Part shown: positions 8,876 to 17,447 of the stretch, piece by piece
Layout of the letters: the number at the start of each line of letters is the position of its first letter
How positions within the stretch are numbered: the first letter of the stretch is position 1
Assembly: GCA_002011035.2 (NCBI GenBank)
Contig: MTLY02000001.1
Location: 251,342-315,341, forward strand
Reading direction: 5' to 3'
Length of the DNA stretch: 64,000 nucleotides
Source: Candidatus Hecatella orcuttiae
GTDB taxonomy: Archaea > Thermoproteota > Bathyarchaeia > Hecatellales > Hecatellaceae
Notes under the pieces: model-generated
What the model saw: only the letters and a program-made list of their open reading frames with translations
Databases searched by the model: none
What the model was told of the DNA's origin: nothing
Made by a program: the position numbers and the translations under genes

Positions 8876-10111
8876 ATGGACCCTCAGGAAACCTTCGCCA
8901 AGGAATACCGGGCTAGGCTTATGCAGGCGGCTAGGGATGAGAAAATCAAGCGCGCCCTCTCCCGAGCCATAGCCTCCTTCAGAAAAAACGTGGACACAGC
9001 CCTTTCAGCCTTCCCCCACACGGTGAAGCTGACCAGGGAGGTCCGGAGGATCAAGGAGGAATCCGTAGAGCGGATGGAGGAGCTTGTGGAAGCCGCAGCC
9101 ACCTCGGTGAGGAAAGCGAAGGGAGAAGCCTACTTGGCCAAAGACGGAAGGGAGGCTGAAAAAATCATCGGGGAACTGGTGGGAAGCGGTAAGTTGGTGG
9201 TCAAGTCCAAAAGCCTGACCGGGGAGGAAATAGAGCTACGGCAGTACCTGGAAAGGCGGGGCAACCAGGTTTACGAAACAGACCTAGGAGAGTTCATCGT
9301 CCAGCAGCTCGACATCAAGCCCATGCACATCCTCAACCCTTCCATCCATGTGCCCCGGGAAGCGGTGGCTGAAATGTTGAGAAAGCTAACAGGGGAGGAG
9401 GTGCCCCCGGATATAGCTGAAGAGGTTCAGGTGGTAAGGCGGCTGCTTCGGGGCAAGTTTTTCGAAGCTCACGTGGGAATCAGCGGAGCCAACGTGGTTT
9501 CAGCCGACACGGGAAGCCTTTTCATCTTGGAAAACGAGGGAAACGCCCGGCTGGCCACGGGAGCCCCTCCGAAGCACATAGCCCTCGTGGGCATGGAGAA
9601 GGTGGTCCCCACCCTCCAAGACGCTTGGAAGGTGGCGGAGGTAACTTGGCGCTACGCCGGCTATGCTGCTCCCTCCTACCTCAACATGATCACGGGGCCC
9701 AGTAAGACGGGAGACATTGAGAAGGCGATAACCTACGGCGTCCACGGCCCCCGAGAGCTTCATGTGGTCTTCCTCGACAACGGCCGCCTGAATTTTTCAA
9801 GACACCCGGTTTTGAAGGAAGCCCTCTACTGTCTTCGGTGTGGAAACTGCCTCTACGAATGCCCAGTTTTCTCCCTCACGGCAGGATACTTCGGGGACAG
9901 ATATTTTGGAGGAATAGGCGCTGTGTGGGCGGCTATAGTTTCAGGGGACATCTACGGGGAGGAATTTTACAGGGCGATCCCCCTGAGCTACACCTGCCTA
10001 ACCTGCGGCCGATGCAAGGTAAGATGCCCTGTGGAAATCGACGTGCCTGAAATGATCGTGGAACTGAGAAAGCTGGCTGTGAGAAGGTTTTTGGAGAAAC
10101 CCCCAAGCTAA
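8876..10111 (+). CDS. LUD-domain iron-sulfur protein (LutB/LldF-like)
   Basis: A 411-residue protein combining an N-terminal LUD domain (about residues 60-290, with GISGANVVSADTGSL) and a C-terminal pair of [4Fe-4S] motifs, CLRCGNCLYECPV and CLTCGRCKVRCPV. This is the layout of LutB/LldF subunits of L-lactate oxidation complexes. ATG start just after a strong GGGAGGTT site. It is co-transcribed with the CCG protein; LutC is not in the window. Its 3' end overlaps the convergent transporter gene by four bases. A role in oxidising a 2-hydroxyacid is family inference, not seen directly. Confidence 0.83.
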   Translation: MDPQETFAKEYRARLMQAARDEKIKRALSRAIASFRKNVDTALSAFPHTVKLTREVRRIKEESVERMEELVEAAATSVRKAKGEAYLAKDGREAEKIIGELVGSGKLVVKSKSLTGEEIELRQYLERRGNQVYETDLGEFIVQQLDIKPMHILNPSIHVPREAVAEMLRKLTGEEVPPDIAEEVQVVRRLLRGKFFEAHVGISGANVVSADTGSLFILENEGNARLATGAPPKHIALVGMEKVVPTLQDAWKVAEVTWRYAGYAAPSYLNMITGPSKTGDIEKAITYGVHGPRELHVVFLDNGRLNFSRHPVLKEALYCLRCGNCLYECPVFSLTAGYFGDRYFGGIGAVWAAIVSGDIYGEEFYRAIPLSYTCLTCGRCKVRCPVEIDVPEMIVELRKLAVRRFLEKPPS

Positions 10112-11397
10112 AACAGGCCTGCCAGAAACGTCGAGATTAAAAAGGCGTCCAAGACCAGCAGGACTCCGAAAATCAGCCATCCGGCCGCTCTGAAATGCAT
10201 TTTGTTGGCGGCGTCTCTGAGCAGTTCACGGCTGTTGGCCGTAGTGAGGATGAGGAGCATGACTAGGGGGCTGAAGATGAAGGATATGACCATGGAGTAA
10301 ACCATAGCTTGAATGGGTGTGACACCCAAAAGGAGAACCGCGTAGCCGATGATGAAGCAGGCTGTGAAGGTCAGATAAAAATGGAAGGCCTCCGCCACCT
10401 TCTTGTTCAGCCCCCTTTCCACTCCGAAGAATTCTCCGAAGGCATAGCCGGAGCTACTGACCACCACTCCGGTGCCGATGACGGAGGAGGCGAAAAAGCC
10501 TATGGAGAAGAGGATGAAGGTGGCAGCCCCGAGATAGGGAAACAAAGCCAAGGCAGCATCCCTAGGTGTGTCCACAGTGATCCCAAGGGGGTGCAGAACC
10601 GTGGCTGTGACCACAACGATGGCGAAGGCTTCAATGCCGGAAACGGTGATCCCGAGAACCGAGCCGGTTCTCCCCAGTTTCAAGTCCTTAAGCTTGACGC
10701 CTTTATCCACGAGGGCTGAAGTCAGGTAGAACTGCATGTAGGGAGAGATAGTCGCTCCGATGACAGCTGCCGAGAAAAGCAAATAATCAGGGGTCGGCTT
10801 GTGAACGATCCAAAAGGTACCTGCAGCCACAGCCTCAGGGGAAGGCTTAGCCATGAAGGCTACTGCTACATAGGCTAGGAGGGTTAAGCTTACCACGGAG
10901 AAAATTCTCTCCACCGGACTGTAACCTTTCTTCAGCAGGAAAGCCCAAACGCTGAAAGCTAGGATGGGAGATAAAACCACGTAGGGCGTGTAGAGGCCTA
11001 GGGAGCCTAGGAGAAGCTCCAGCCCAGCAGCCATGCCGGCTATTTGAGCCACGATGGTGGCAAAGTTCACGGTTAGAAGACCCAGCAGATAGGTGAATCC
11101 TACCCTGATGCCGAATCTTTCCCGGGCATGTTCTATCAGCCCTTTACCCGTGCCCACAGCGATCCTCACGCACATGTCTTGGATGAAAACGGAAAAAACT
11201 AGAGCTAAAAGTAGCGCCCACAAAACCGAGTGCCCATAGAGGGCCCCTGCAGAGGCAAGGCTTCCGATACTCGCCGCGTCGTTCCCAGCAGATCCCACGA
11301 TGAGCCCTGGGGCAACAAGCCAGAGGAGATGTCTCACCCGCTTCGCTCGAGGAAAAATGCCTCTCTTGGCTTTCTTACCTCTTTTGGCAGTTTTCAA
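10108..11397 (-). CDS. Nramp-related divalent metal transporter lacking the DPGN motif
   Basis: A 429-residue polytopic membrane protein with about 11 hydrophobic helices and an Nramp (SLC11) fold. In the first helix the canonical DPGN metal site is replaced: the sequence reads APGLIVGSAGNDAASIGS, keeping an Asp near residue 40 but losing Pro, Gly and Asn. In the sixth helix the usual MPH element is replaced by ATISPYMQF. These spellings resemble the Nramp-related Mg2+ transporters (NRMT) more than Mn/Fe Nramps, so Mg2+ or another hard cation is the likelier substrate. A secreted small protein lies just upstream in the same direction. Confidence 0.82.
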   Translation of the reverse strand: MKTAKRGKKAKRGIFPRAKRVRHLLWLVAPGLIVGSAGNDAASIGSLASAGALYGHSVLWALLLALVFSVFIQDMCVRIAVGTGKGLIEHARERFGIRVGFTYLLGLLTVNFATIVAQIAGMAAGLELLLGSLGLYTPYVVLSPILAFSVWAFLLKKGYSPVERIFSVVSLTLLAYVAVAFMAKPSPEAVAAGTFWIVHKPTPDYLLFSAAVIGATISPYMQFYLTSALVDKGVKLKDLKLGRTGSVLGITVSGIEAFAIVVVTATVLHPLGITVDTPRDAALALFPYLGAATFILFSIGFFASSVIGTGVVVSSSGYAFGEFFGVERGLNKKVAEAFHFYLTFTACFIIGYAVLLLGVTPIQAMVYSMVISFIFSPLVMLLILTTANSRELLRDAANKMHFRAAGWLIFGVLLVLDAFLISTFLAGLF

Positions 11398-11406
11398 GGT
11401 CTTCCA

Positions 11407-11805
11407 CTAGTCTAAGTTCACTTCAAACCTGAATTCGGTCTCCTCCGTAGATATGATGACCAGCAACTCCTTACTGGTTGAAACACCGTGAATGAGAATA
11501 GTCTCACCTGGAGAGTTCAAGGTGGTAGCTCCCCAAACGCGGGGGCTTGGTCGATAGGTTCCAGGCTTTTCCGGGTCTGGCTCCAGAACCTCCAATCGGG
11601 CGGGAAGCGAGGCTTCAGGGGAGGTCTTAACCCGTAGGTCAGCGTGGTCTCCGTCCCACCAAGCCTTGACGGTGAAGCCTCCTGCGGAAGCTGTGTAGGA
11701 GTTTTCCGTCAAAGTTAGCGCTGAGGCGGTTAACCCGGTGGTGATAAGGATGATGAAAGGCAGCACTACAGCTAGGCTGTGAACATCAAACCTGTAAGCG
11801 CTCAA
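11407..11805 (-). CDS. secreted or membrane-anchored small protein of unknown function
   Basis: A 132-residue protein with a hydrophobic N-terminal segment at about residues 9-30 (LAVVLPFIILITTGLTASAL) that looks like a signal peptide or anchor, followed by a beta-rich, polar domain with no recognised motif. It has no cysteines, so disulfide stabilisation is unlikely. It is nine bases upstream of the Nramp-like transporter on the same strand and is probably co-transcribed with it, suggesting an extracytoplasmic accessory role. Function unknown. Confidence 0.6.
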   Translation of the reverse strand: MSAYRFDVHSLAVVLPFIILITTGLTASALTLTENSYTASAGGFTVKAWWDGDHADLRVKTSPEASLPARLEVLEPDPEKPGTYRPSPRVWGATTLNSPGETILIHGVSTSKELLVIISTEETEFRFEVNLD

Positions 11806-11946
11806 AGCCCATTCAACCTAGAAACAGTTCTCACTATTAGACTGATAGGTTTTTCGAACCCATCCTGCTGGCAAAGGAAAGAAATAATTACTTCTCCCCA
11901 ACATTCATGGAGGTTAAATCCGGCTGCGAAATGGAGGGTTAACCCC

Positions 11947-12552
11947 GTGAGGCTGTGCGAAAACTTCTTAGGGAAGACCGTTGTGACGGCGGAAGGTGAA
12001 AAGCTGGGAAAACTCTACGACATCATAGTGGACCCCAAACATGTCTTCCCTAAGATTGACTTCATCGTCGTCAGAGCTCGAAGGCGGAATTCGGAGAGAA
12101 TTTCCCTACGCAAGATAATCCGCTCAGTCAAACTTGGGCGGAAAAGTTTTCTCTACATTCCATGGAAATATGTGGATGAAGTGGAAAGGAAACGAATCCT
12201 CCTCCGGGTGAACGCTGAAAGGCTGGAGGAGATGTGGGATGAATTTTCAGAATTCAAAAACGCCAAAAAGAAATATTCGCTGGTCAAGGACGTTCTGGAC
12301 GAGCAGGTTGTAGATTCTGACGGCCGTTTTATCGACAGGGTTGACGATGTGAAAATTGAGCAGGTAGGTCGAACTTTGAGGGTCATAGGCTTGGACATAG
12401 GGATTGAAGGGGTGCTGGAAAGATTGGGGTTCGAGAGAATCTTGAAGAACATCGGAATAAAGCTTCCGGAAAAAATGATCCCTTGGTATCTGGTCAAACT
12501 ATCTAAGAGAGCTAGGAGGATTCAGTTAAAAGTTCCAGGAGAAATCCTGTGA
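11947..12552 (+). CDS. PRC-barrel domain protein
   Basis: The 201-residue protein begins at GTG 11947, eight bases after a GGAGGG site; an upstream extension to 11779 is open but unlike the family. The N-terminal PRC barrel shows FLGKTVVTAEGEKLGKLYD, and a second barrel-like half occurs around residues 115-155 (VVDSDGRFIDRVDDVKI). The intervening YVDEVERKRILLRV region recalls proteins that combine PRC and MgtE-N modules. It is divergent from the Nramp-like operon; similar PRC/MgtE-N proteins next to Nramp relatives in other genomes are recalled but not checked. A role as a metal-responsive partner is inference. Confidence 0.75.
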   Translation: MRLCENFLGKTVVTAEGEKLGKLYDIIVDPKHVFPKIDFIVVRARRRNSERISLRKIIRSVKLGRKSFLYIPWKYVDEVERKRILLRVNAERLEEMWDEFSEFKNAKKKYSLVKDVLDEQVVDSDGRFIDRVDDVKIEQVGRTLRVIGLDIGIEGVLERLGFERILKNIGIKLPEKMIPWYLVKLSKRARRIQLKVPGEIL

Positions 12553-12589
12553 AACATCCCTTTAACCCCTGCGCTTTTAAGAAGAACAA

Positions 12590-12599
12590 TTTTTATAAC
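12590..12599 (+). promoter_or_regulatory. TATA box of the thrC-hom operon
   Basis: TTTTTATAAC in an AT-rich patch, about 55 bases before the thrC start. Transcription would begin near 12620, leaving a leader of some 30 bases. Confidence 0.6.
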
Positions 12600-12651
12600 T
12601 TCCCCTGAGCTATGAAAAGCGATTCAGAACTCCCTAGGCCGGGTTAATCGG

Positions 12652-13881
12652 TTGTTTCACCTCGAATGCATCGGATGCCATGAAAAATTCGGCGGAGAAA
12701 AAGTCATCTACGTCTGTGAAAGATGCGGAGACCTGCTTGACGTTAAATACGATTATCTGGAACTGGAGTCAAAGCTCCGCTCCAAGGAATGGGAGAAACA
12801 GCCGCTCTCCGTGTGGAAGTACAAGGACTTCCTCCCAATCTTAGACCTCTCCAAGGTGGTTTCTCTAGGAGAGGGGGGAACGCGTCTCTACGAGTGCAGT
12901 CGGCTGGGACGGAGGCTGGGGGTTAAGAAGCTTTACGTCAAAAATGAGGGAGACAATCCCACAGGCTCTTTCAAGGACAGAGGCATGACCGTGGGGGTGA
13001 CCAAGGCTTTAGAATACGGAAGGAAGGCGGTTCTCTGCGCTTCCACGGGGAACACTTCCGCATCCCTAGCCGCCTACGCTGCCAAAGCAGGGCTACGCTG
13101 CGTGGTGGTGGTTCCGTCCAAAAAAATAGCTCGGGGTAAACTGGTTCAAGCGGTGGCCTACGGCGCCCAGCTTATTCCGGTGAAGGGAGGATTCGACGAC
13201 GCCTTGAAGATCGTGTTGAAGCTTTCCCAAGCCAGGAAAGACCTCTATCTGCTTAACTCCATCAACCCTTACAGGATTGAGGGGCAGAAAACCTTGGCCT
13301 ACGAGATCGCAGACGGCCTTCGGGGGAGGCCTCCAGACAAGGTCTTCATTCCCGTGGGCAACGCCGGGAACATCAGCGCCCTCTGGAAGGGCTTCAAAGA
13401 ATATAGACGCCTAAATCTCATAGACAGCCTGCCTCAGACTATAGGGATTCAAGCCGTGGGCGCTGCGCCCATTGCCGAGGCGGTTAAATCAGGGTCGGAG
13501 ACGGTGAAGCCTAAATCGCACCCTGAGACGGTAGCTACCGCCATTCGCATAGGCTCCCCTGTAAGCTGGAAGAAGGCGCTTCAAGCCATATGGGAGTCGC
13601 GGGGAACAGCGGAAACAGTGACCGATGGTGAAATCATGGAAGCTCAAAGGATGCTGGCCAGTCAGGAGGGGCTGTTCGTTGAACCTGCCAGCGCCTCCAC
13701 CATCGCAGGCTTGAAGAAGCTGGTGGAAGAGGGTGTGGTGGGGAGAGATGAGGAAGTAGTCTGCATCGCCACAGGCCACGGGCTCAAGGATCCTGATACG
13801 CCCCTAAAATTCAGCGAAAAAGCCGAGGAAGTAGAGGCTGAGGTTGAGGCGGTGGAAAAAGCCATCGGTGTCTTGAGATGA
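12652..13881 (+). CDS. thrC: threonine synthase
   Basis: PLP enzyme converting O-phosphohomoserine to threonine. The 409-residue protein has an N-terminal zinc-ribbon-like segment (CIGCHEKF and CERCGDL), the PLP lysine in NPTGSFKDRGMTVG, the STGNTSASLAAYAA phosphate-binding stretch, and the C-terminal IATGHGLKDP motif. TTG start. Its stop overlaps the homoserine dehydrogenase ATG (ATGA). No homoserine kinase gene is visible in the window. Confidence 0.95.
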   Translation: MFHLECIGCHEKFGGEKVIYVCERCGDLLDVKYDYLELESKLRSKEWEKQPLSVWKYKDFLPILDLSKVVSLGEGGTRLYECSRLGRRLGVKKLYVKNEGDNPTGSFKDRGMTVGVTKALEYGRKAVLCASTGNTSASLAAYAAKAGLRCVVVVPSKKIARGKLVQAVAYGAQLIPVKGGFDDALKIVLKLSQARKDLYLLNSINPYRIEGQKTLAYEIADGLRGRPPDKVFIPVGNAGNISALWKGFKEYRRLNLIDSLPQTIGIQAVGAAPIAEAVKSGSETVKPKSHPETVATAIRIGSPVSWKKALQAIWESRGTAETVTDGEIMEAQRMLASQEGLFVEPASASTIAGLKKLVEEGVVGRDEEVVCIATGHGLKDPDTPLKFSEKAEEVEAEVEAVEKAIGVLR

Positions 13882-14900
13882 GAATCATTCTGGTGGGCTT
13901 CGGTGTGGTGGGTCAAAGTTTCGCCCAACTTTTAGCAGCCAGGTCTCCTGATCTGCTGAAAAACCATGGACTCCGCCCCCGACTGGTGGCCGTGGTCGAC
14001 AGGGGAGGCGCTGCTGTAAACTCGAGGGGCTTGGAACCTCTGAGGACCTTGGCTGCTAAGAGGGAGAAGGGCAGTGTGGCTGCGGATGGGGAAAACGGCA
14101 GACCCGGGTTGACGCCGCTTGAGGTCATAGAGAAAGTAGGGGCTGAGGTGGTGGTGGAGGTTACTCCCACTAACATAGCTGACGCTGAGCCGGGTATAAC
14201 CCACATCAAGGCCGCCCTTAAAAGCGGGAAGCACGTCATCACCACCAACAAGGGGCCTCTAGCCTTGGCTTTTCCAGCTCTCATGGAGCTAGCCGACTAC
14301 AACGGCGTGCTCCTCAGGTTCAGCGGTTGCGTGGGCGGAGGCACACCCATCCTAGAGTTTGCTCGAAGATGCCTGCTCGGTGATAGGATCATGTCCTTCC
14401 GGGGGATTTTGAACGGGACCACCAACTACATCCTATCTCAGATGACGGAGAGGGGATGGTCCTTTCAAGAAGCCTTGAAAGGTGCCCAGGAGGCGGGTTA
14501 TGCTGAAGCTGATCCCTCCATGGATGTGGACGGCTACGACGCAGCCTGCAAGTTGGTCATCATGGCCAACTGGATCCTGAACCGGAAGGCTGTGTTGGGC
14601 GATGTGAAAATAGAAGGCATCCGGGGAATTACCCAGCATGCCATAAAGGAGGCTCTTCGCAGGGGGCGGAAGATAAAGTTGCTAGCTTCCGCCGACGGCA
14701 ACCTCGTGGTTTCTCCCCAAGAGGTCCCGGTGGGACATCCCCTCTGCGTTGATGGAGTCCTCAATGCTGTGAGCTTCATGTCTGAGTATGCGGGGGAGGA
14801 AACCCTCATAGGCAGAGGCGCCGGTGGGAAGGAAACCGCCAGCGCCGTGTTAAGGGACTTGATCCTCATCAGGCAGTCCATCGCTAAGATTCCGGTTTAG
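13878..14900 (+). CDS. hom: homoserine dehydrogenase
   Basis: NAD(P)-dependent reduction of aspartate semialdehyde to homoserine. The 340-residue monofunctional enzyme carries the Rossmann motif LVGFGVVGQSF, VITTNKGPLAL, the signature GILNGTTNYILSQM, and EADPSMDVDGYDAACK with the catalytic Asp/Lys region. No C-terminal ACT domain is present, so feedback control would act elsewhere, for example at aspartate kinase. Co-translated with thrC. Confidence 0.96.
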   Translation: MRIILVGFGVVGQSFAQLLAARSPDLLKNHGLRPRLVAVVDRGGAAVNSRGLEPLRTLAAKREKGSVAADGENGRPGLTPLEVIEKVGAEVVVEVTPTNIADAEPGITHIKAALKSGKHVITTNKGPLALAFPALMELADYNGVLLRFSGCVGGGTPILEFARRCLLGDRIMSFRGILNGTTNYILSQMTERGWSFQEALKGAQEAGYAEADPSMDVDGYDAACKLVIMANWILNRKAVLGDVKIEGIRGITQHAIKEALRRGRKIKLLASADGNLVVSPQEVPVGHPLCVDGVLNAVSFMSEYAGEETLIGRGAGGKETASAVLRDLILIRQSIAKIPV

Positions 14901-14947
14901 GTTTTCGAAAACGTTAAAATCCCTTCTCCTCCACCAAATAGCTGAAG

Positions 14948-16366
14948 GTGTCCTTAGGATTGAGGCTTGTGATGAAGTTCGGGGGAACGTCGCTGGCTGA
15001 CGGAGACTGCATCAGCCGAGCCTGCGGCATTGTAGTCGACAGTTTGAAGGGGGGGAATAAGCTTGCGTTGGTGGTCTCAGCCATGGCTGATGTTACCGAC
15101 GAGCTTGTCGAAGCTTGCAGGTCCGCTGAGGTGGGTAACAGAAGCTTCATCCGGAATACCGTCGTGGAACTCCGTCAGCTACATGAGTCAGCCTGCAGGG
15201 TTTCAGTGACAGATAAGCACCTCAGAAACGAGGTTAAGAAAACCGTGGAAGAGTCTTTAAAGGAACTGGAAAACGTTTTAGAAGGAATCACCTACCTGAA
15301 AGAGGTAACTCCGAAAATCGAAGACTACGTCCTCTCCTTCGGTGAGAGGCTTTCGGCGCCAATAGTTTGGGGGGCCCTCCGCTCTAGGGGGGTGGATGCT
15401 GAATGGTTCACCGGAAAGGAGGCAGGAATAGTGACGGATTCCAATTTCGGAGACGCTAAGCCTCTGATGGAGATGACCGTCCACCAAGTGAAGGACCGAC
15501 TTCAGAAACTGTATGAGGGCGGCATCGTCCCTGTGGTGGCCGGATTCATAGCCGCTGACCAAGAGGGGCGAATTACGACCTTGGGTAGGGGAGGTTCAGA
15601 CTACACCGCAACCATCTTGGGATGCGCGCTGGCTGTGGACGAAGTTTGGTTCTGGACGGATGTGGACGGTTTGATGACCACAGACCCCGCGGTGGAGCCT
15701 TCCGCCAAGACCATTCGGAAGCTGTCCTATCAGGAAGCCTTGGAAATGGCCTTCTTCGGAGCTAAGGCTCTGCATCCTAAGGCGATAGAGCTGGTCATGG
15801 AGCGGGGAATCCCCCTCAGGATAAGAAACACCTTCAATCCTCAAGACCCAGGCACGGCCATTAAGGCTGACCAAGAGGTGGAGCCCAGCTCGGTAGCTAA
15901 GGCTATCTCCCTCATCCCCAAGGTCGCCATCATCACCGTCAGCGGAGCGGGCATGGTGGGAGCGCCCAGCGTAGCCTCCAAGCTTTTCGAAGTCTTAGGG
16001 AGGAAGAAAGTTAATGTTCTCATGATCTCCCAAGGCTCATCGGAGGCCAACATATCCTTCGCCGTCCCTAGGGAAAGCCTAGATGAAGTCCTGAACACGT
16101 TGGAGCTCTCTTTGCTGGGAGGAAAGTACGTCCGCGAAATAAAGGCGGAGGAGGACGCCTGCATCGTAGCCTTGGTGGGAGCGGGCATGCAGGGAACCCC
16201 AGGCGTAGCCGCCCGCATATTCAGCGCCGTGGCTAGGGAGAAAATCAACATCAGAATGATAGCTCAGGGTTCCTCGGAACTCAACATATCCTTCGTGGTT
16301 AAGGAAGCTGAAGGAGAAAAAACGGTCAGAGCCCTTCACAGGGAATTTAACCTAGGCGGGAAGTAA
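14948..16366 (+). CDS. lysC: aspartate kinase with tandem ACT domains
   Basis: Phosphorylates aspartate at the head of the threonine, methionine and lysine branches. The 472-residue protein has the catalytic KFGGTSLADGD opening, GRGGSDYTATILG and FFGAKALHPKA, and two C-terminal ACT domains (about residues 320-470; the repeated motif is MISQGSSEANISFAV and MIAQGSSELNISFVV) that bind effector amino acids in homologues. GTG start chosen; an internal ATG at 14972 beginning MKFGGTS is the alternative. It completes the thrC-hom-lysC cluster. Confidence 0.94.
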   Translation: MSLGLRLVMKFGGTSLADGDCISRACGIVVDSLKGGNKLALVVSAMADVTDELVEACRSAEVGNRSFIRNTVVELRQLHESACRVSVTDKHLRNEVKKTVEESLKELENVLEGITYLKEVTPKIEDYVLSFGERLSAPIVWGALRSRGVDAEWFTGKEAGIVTDSNFGDAKPLMEMTVHQVKDRLQKLYEGGIVPVVAGFIAADQEGRITTLGRGGSDYTATILGCALAVDEVWFWTDVDGLMTTDPAVEPSAKTIRKLSYQEALEMAFFGAKALHPKAIELVMERGIPLRIRNTFNPQDPGTAIKADQEVEPSSVAKAISLIPKVAIITVSGAGMVGAPSVASKLFEVLGRKKVNVLMISQGSSEANISFAVPRESLDEVLNTLELSLLGGKYVREIKAEEDACIVALVGAGMQGTPGVAARIFSAVAREKINIRMIAQGSSELNISFVVKEAEGEKTVRALHREFNLGGK

Positions 16367-16380
16367 GTCTTCCCCGGCGG

Positions 16381-17058
16381 CTAATCTAAGAGGCGCTTCA
16401 ACAGTTTTCTCGGATTATCCCTGACAACCACTAAGGCATCCTTCCAGCTCAGCCCAGCTCCTAAGGCAACCTGATAGGCGTCTTTTTGGGTGATGAAATC
16501 TTCAGGGCTGTGAAGGTCGGTGTTAACAACCAAGTTCGCTCCGGTTTCCAAACTCTGCTTGGCCACAAAGCCGTTGGTTAAGCAGTGTCCCTTCCGGGTT
16601 GTGAGTTCTAGGTATACTCCGTTACCCGAAGCCTTCTCGCACTCTTTCTCGCTGATCATTCCCGGGTGGGCGAGGATGTCCACTTCCCCGGATTCCACGG
16701 CTGCCAAGTTTGTGCCCCGGGTTACAGGCTCCACCAAAGTTTCCCCGTGTGCTATGACCAGTTTGGCCCCCAGCCTTCTGGCCTTGGAGGCTAAAACCCC
16801 TATGGCTTTGGGTGGAACGTGGGTGAGCTCCACACCTGGGTAGAAACGGGTTTTCCCCGCGTATTTTTCCAGCTCCTCGGCCATGTTTGTCAGCTTGGTT
16901 ACGACGGATTCCAAGTTAGCTGAGTCCACATGGTCTGTCACAGCCACAGCTTCGTAGCCCATGTTTTCAGCCCGCCTCAAAATTTCGCTGGGCAGTAGCT
17001 CTCCGTCGCTGAGAAGGGAATGGGTGTGAAATTCAATCCTTCTGCCAAGGGTCTTCAT
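16381..17058 (-). CDS. PHP-domain phosphohydrolase, candidate histidinol phosphatase
   Basis: A 225-residue PHP-superfamily protein with the metal-binding motifs FHTHSLLSDGELL, VTDHVDSAN, VIAHGE, DILAHPGMI and VNTDLHSPEDF. The ATG at 17058 overlaps the hisI stop as ATGA, so it is translationally coupled to the his operon. The operon otherwise has no histidinol-phosphatase, and bacterial HisK/HisJ phosphatases belong to the PHP family, which makes this the best HisN-equivalent. It is shorter than HisK (about 265 residues), and assignment from context alone leaves other phosphoester substrates possible. Confidence 0.78.
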   Translation of the reverse strand: MKTLGRRIEFHTHSLLSDGELLPSEILRRAENMGYEAVAVTDHVDSANLESVVTKLTNMAEELEKYAGKTRFYPGVELTHVPPKAIGVLASKARRLGAKLVIAHGETLVEPVTRGTNLAAVESGEVDILAHPGMISEKECEKASGNGVYLELTTRKGHCLTNGFVAKQSLETGANLVVNTDLHSPEDFITQKDAYQVALGAGLSWKDALVVVRDNPRKLLKRLLD

Positions 17059-17447
17059 TTCAGGTTTTCCTCCTCCTTGAAGGTTGCTCCTTCCAGTTTC
17101 CGGTAGAAACACGTCCTGTAGCCCCTGTGACATGCTCCGCCTATTTGGCGGACTTTAACCAGCAGGGCGTCGAAGTCGCAGTCTACATAGAGTTCCTTGA
17201 GAAACTGGTAGTGGCCTGAGGTTTCACCCTTCTGCCAAAGCCTATTTCTCTCCGTGCTCCAGTAGTACATCATGCCCGTGGTGAGGGTTTTCTCCACAGC
17301 CTCCCTGTTGGCGGAGGCCACCATCAACACTTCTCCGGTGGAGGAATCCTGCACCACCACCGTCACCCGGCCGTTGTGCCGGTAGTTAAGCTGGCCTGCA
17401 ACCTTCCTAGCCTCCTCTGGGCCTAAGGGCAGATTTGACACCTTCAT
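17055..17447 (-). CDS. hisI: phosphoribosyl-AMP cyclohydrolase
   Basis: Third step of histidine synthesis: zinc-dependent opening of the adenine ring of PR-AMP. The 130-residue single-domain enzyme shows YYWSTERNRLWQKGETSGH and the zinc/metal ligands in VDCDFDALL and GACHRGYRTCFYR. The pyrophosphohydrolase activity is encoded separately by hisE. The ATG start overlaps the hisH stop. Confidence 0.96.
   Translation of the reverse strand: MKVSNLPLGPEEARKVAGQLNYRHNGRVTVVVQDSSTGEVLMVASANREAVEKTLTTGMMYYWSTERNRLWQKGETSGHYQFLKELYVDCDFDALLVKVRQIGGACHRGYRTCFYRKLEGATFKEEENLK

Noticed and set aside
14905-14920. GTTTTCGAAAAC palindrome between hom and lysC as a terminator
   Set aside because: It is short, AT-rich and without a following T-run; co-directional genes with a 47-base gap are more likely one transcript.
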